Source: Serratia quinivorans (lineage in GTDB: Bacteria; Pseudomonadota; Gammaproteobacteria; Enterobacterales; Enterobacteriaceae). Taken from it: a DNA stretch of 64,000 bases. The notes under the pieces were generated by a model that did no database searches, had not been told where the DNA came from, and saw only the letters and a list, made by a program, of their open reading frames with translations. The stretch lies in contig UGYN01000002.1 in assembly GCA_900457075.1 (NCBI GenBank), positions 2,418,001-2,482,000 on the forward strand, written 5' to 3'. Positions within the stretch are counted from its first letter, which is position 1. Each line of letters starts with the position of its first letter. Positions 61,884 through 64,000 of the stretch are shown in pieces. A program made the translations under genes and the position numbers.

Positions 61884-63510
61884 CAGGCGTCCTCCTGCAT
61901 CAGTTGGCGGTCGTTATACAGCTCATGGAACACGCGGTATTTACGATCGTAATAGCGTTTGATCTTGTTGGTCTGCGGCGTCACGGTTTTGCCGATGCGG
62001 CTCATGGCACTCATCGCTTCCGGCAGGCTGTCGAATACCCCGGCCGCCACGGTACCCATCATCGCGCCGCCCAACAGCATTGCCTCGCTCTCTTCCGGTA
62101 GCAGCATGGCACAGCCGGTGGCATTGGCATGTTCCTGCACGAAAATCGGGTTCTTGGTGCCGCCGCCGCTGGCCATGATGGTGTCGATGCTGTAACCGCT
62201 TTGATTCATGGTTTCGATAATATGACGGGTACCGAGGGCGATGGCCTGGATGGTGGCCAGATAGTGCAACGCCATGTCTTCCGGGGTGCGTGACAGCTTC
62301 AGCCCGGTCAGGGTGCCGGTTAGCGTCGGATTGGCACGCGGCGAACGGTTGCCGTGGAAATACGGCAGCATATGAATGTCTTTGGTCAGATAGGCAATAT
62401 CCTCCGGCTCGCCCGCCATCCGGCGCAGCAGGGCGTTTAGCACCTCATAGATGGTCTGCCCCTGGGTTTTTGCCTGCGCCAGCAGCTCCTGATAACAAGG
62501 ATGTGACTGGATGATGTGGTCAATCAGCGCGCCGGTGGCGGACTGGCCGCCTTCGTTCAGCCAGTATTCCGGCAGAATGGCCGAGTAATAAGGCCCCCAC
62601 ACGCCGGGGATAAAGCGTGCAGTGCGCGACATCGCCATATGCCCGGTCGAGGTGCCGCCGATCAGTGCGACGCGGCGATTAAAGTCTGCCACTTCACCGG
62701 AAGCCCCGGTAGCCCCCCAGCGTGCCGAGAGTACCGGCGTGGGCATCAATGATCGACACGCTGACCGCGGTGCCGGCAATCAACCCCATCTCACTGGCGG
62801 CGCGCTGGGTCAGGCCGTGGCCCAGCGGTTCACCCATCATTTTGACGTCGCTGCCAATTTTGGCGGCATCGTGTTCCAGTACGTCTTCCAGCCCAATCTG
62901 TTTGAAATAGCTTTTGTCCCAGCGCTGTTCATGGCCGAGATAAGTCCATTTGCACACCGTTGAACACAGCGAACGGGTGGCGTCCTGAGTGGCGCGCCAG
63001 GTGAGGAAGTCCGGCAGATCAAACAGGTAACCGGCGTTGGCCCAGGTGGTCGGCATATGCTGCTTGAGCCACAGCATTTTGGGGGGTCTGCATCTCCGGC
63101 GAGATGATGCCGCCGACGAAATCCAGCACCCGGTGTTTGGTGGCGTTAATACGCTCGGCCTGGGTGATGGCCCGGTGATCCATCCACACGATAATGTTCT
63201 GTTCGGTACGGCCGGAAGGGCTGATGGTCAGCGGTTTCCCCTCTTTGTCCAGCACCACCAGCGAGCAGGTAGCGTCGAAACCCAGCCCCTTGACCTGAAT
63301 CGGGTTGATATCGGCCTGATTAACCGCATCGCGCACCGCGTTGCACACCGCCTGCCAGATATTGTCCGAGGACTGTTCAACAAAGTCTGCCTTTGGACGA
63401 TACAGGTCGATAGCCCGGCTGGCCTGCCCGACCATATGGCCGTTGAGATCGAATACCCCAGCGCGCGCACTTCCGGTGCCTACATCTACGCCAATAAAAT
63501 AGCTCGCCAT
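61883..63510 (-). pseudogene. FGGY-family pentulose kinase (two frameshifts as written)
   Basis: Three frames make one protein of about 542 residues after removing one base from each six-base run at 62713-62718 and 63081-63086. ATP/sugar motifs: [18 protein letters not shown] at the start, [21 protein letters not shown], and the C-terminal IMASGGGTKNPIFVQEHAN. The pattern matches the D-ribulokinase (FGGY, 5C-sugar kinase) branch rather than AraB. It would phosphorylate a pentulose brought in by the ABC transporter that follows on the same strand. The breaks are probably base-call errors. Confidence 0.82.
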
Positions 63511-63520
63511 TATTTTTCTC

Positions 63521-64000
63521 CTAGGCTTTTCGATTCTGTAACGCGATAAACAAGATCAACACCGCACCCCACAGGGCCATGGTCAGATAGCTGCTGACGC
63601 CCTGCAGGTTGAGGCCGCTTTCCAGCATTTGCAGTACAATCAGTGCCAGCACCAGGCCAAGCACCCGGCCAAATCCGCCGTCCGGGTTAATCCCACCCAG
63701 CACCGGAGGCCAGAATGGTCACCAGCAAATAGGATTCGCCGTAGCCGGCCTTGGCCGAGTTGAACTTGGCCATCATCAGCAACGCCGCACCCCAGCCGAG
63801 CAGGGCGGACAGCACATACACCGCGATTTGCACCCGGGCGGTGTTCACCCCGCTGAAACGGGTAGCCTGCTCGTTGGAGCCGATTAAATACAGGCTGCGC
63901 CCCAGCGTGGTGTGCTCCAGCAACAGCCACAGGCCCACGGCGACCAGCAGGAACAGCAGCAGCGCCACCGGAATGCCGAGCAGGCTGCCGTTGCCGAGAT
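63521..64000 (-). pseudogene. ABC sugar transporter permease, partial and frameshifted
   Basis: The C-terminal ~160 residues of a RbsC/AraH-type permease; the N-terminal part lies beyond the window. Signatures: TTLGRSLYLIGSNEQATRFSGVNTARVQI, ASVLGGINPDGGFGRVLGLVLALIVLQML, and the end [23 protein letters not shown]. An extra G at 63705-63706 breaks the frame. It lies 10 bp before the kinase gene, so transporter, kinase and isomerase form one sugar operon read leftwards. Confidence 0.82.

Noticed and set aside
1..64000. tRNA or rRNA genes, CRISPR arrays, insertion sequences, prophage
   Set aside because: I saw no cloverleaf-like or rRNA sequence, no regularly spaced repeats, no transposase or phage structural genes; reading by eye could miss a single tRNA.

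Overview
The window looks like the chromosome of a Serratia-type enterobacterium. Two blocks keep the order seen in Escherichia coli K-12: pdeH(yhjH)-yhjG-yhjE-yhjD at the left, and gor-rlmJ-prlC-rsmJ in the right half. Between and around them is material typical of Serratia: paired subtilisin-like autotransporter proteases, an Shl/Fha-type two-partner secretion pair, a DSF synthase with its sensor, and a large Mrp-like fimbrial operon. Genus is an inference from gene content; species cannot be fixed by eye.

Layout. 1-6255: end of a c-di-GMP phosphodiesterase (pdeH), AsmA-family yhjG, cdh, and membrane proteins yhjE and yhjD. 6596-9473: convergent rpfF/rpfR, a fatty-acid (DSF) signalling pair. 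10035-12747: periplasmic chaperone spy, a UPF0261 gene and a divergent TetR regulator with two palindromic operators. 13153-19427: two tandem subtilase autotransporters that share an almost identical 1.5-kb 3' part. 19898-23015: a signalling module made of an HTH-receiver regulator, a hybrid histidine kinase and a molybdopterin-domain-like exported protein. 23177-25363: racemase-like protein, AraC regulator, DinB-like enzyme. 25413-28404: TpsB/TpsA secretion pair with an unusually short TpsA. 29568-31766: two ToxR-like membrane regulators. 32186-43258: fimbrial operon (major pilin, minor pilins, usher, chaperone, two tip adhesins) that ends in a PglL/Wzy-type O-oligosaccharyltransferase and a LuxR-type regulator. 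43680-46004: gor and rlmJ. 46140-49553: ASCH protein, LysR, amidase, HIT protein. 49857-56300: sugar-acid type catabolic cassette (enolase-superfamily enzyme, SDR, zinc dehydrogenase, TRAP transporter, GntR). 56392-59189: prlC-rsmJ. 59339-64000: periplasmic 5'-nucleotidase family protein, then on the minus strand a SIS-domain isomerase, an FGGY pentulose kinase and an ABC sugar permease that runs off the window.

The most interesting unit is the fimbrial operon. It carries its own candidate O-glycosylation ligase, two two-domain adhesins (one MrpH-like with its Zn-type histidines and a G10 tract, one with a Ser/Thr/Pro-rich linker), and is flanked by two ToxR-like regulators and a terminal LuxR gene.

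Quality warning. Seven otherwise normal genes are broken by eleven single-base insertions, most of them in short runs of one base. Removing one base restores each frame, and all go in the same direction. I infer that many are sequencing or assembly errors, so genes marked as broken here may be intact in the organism.
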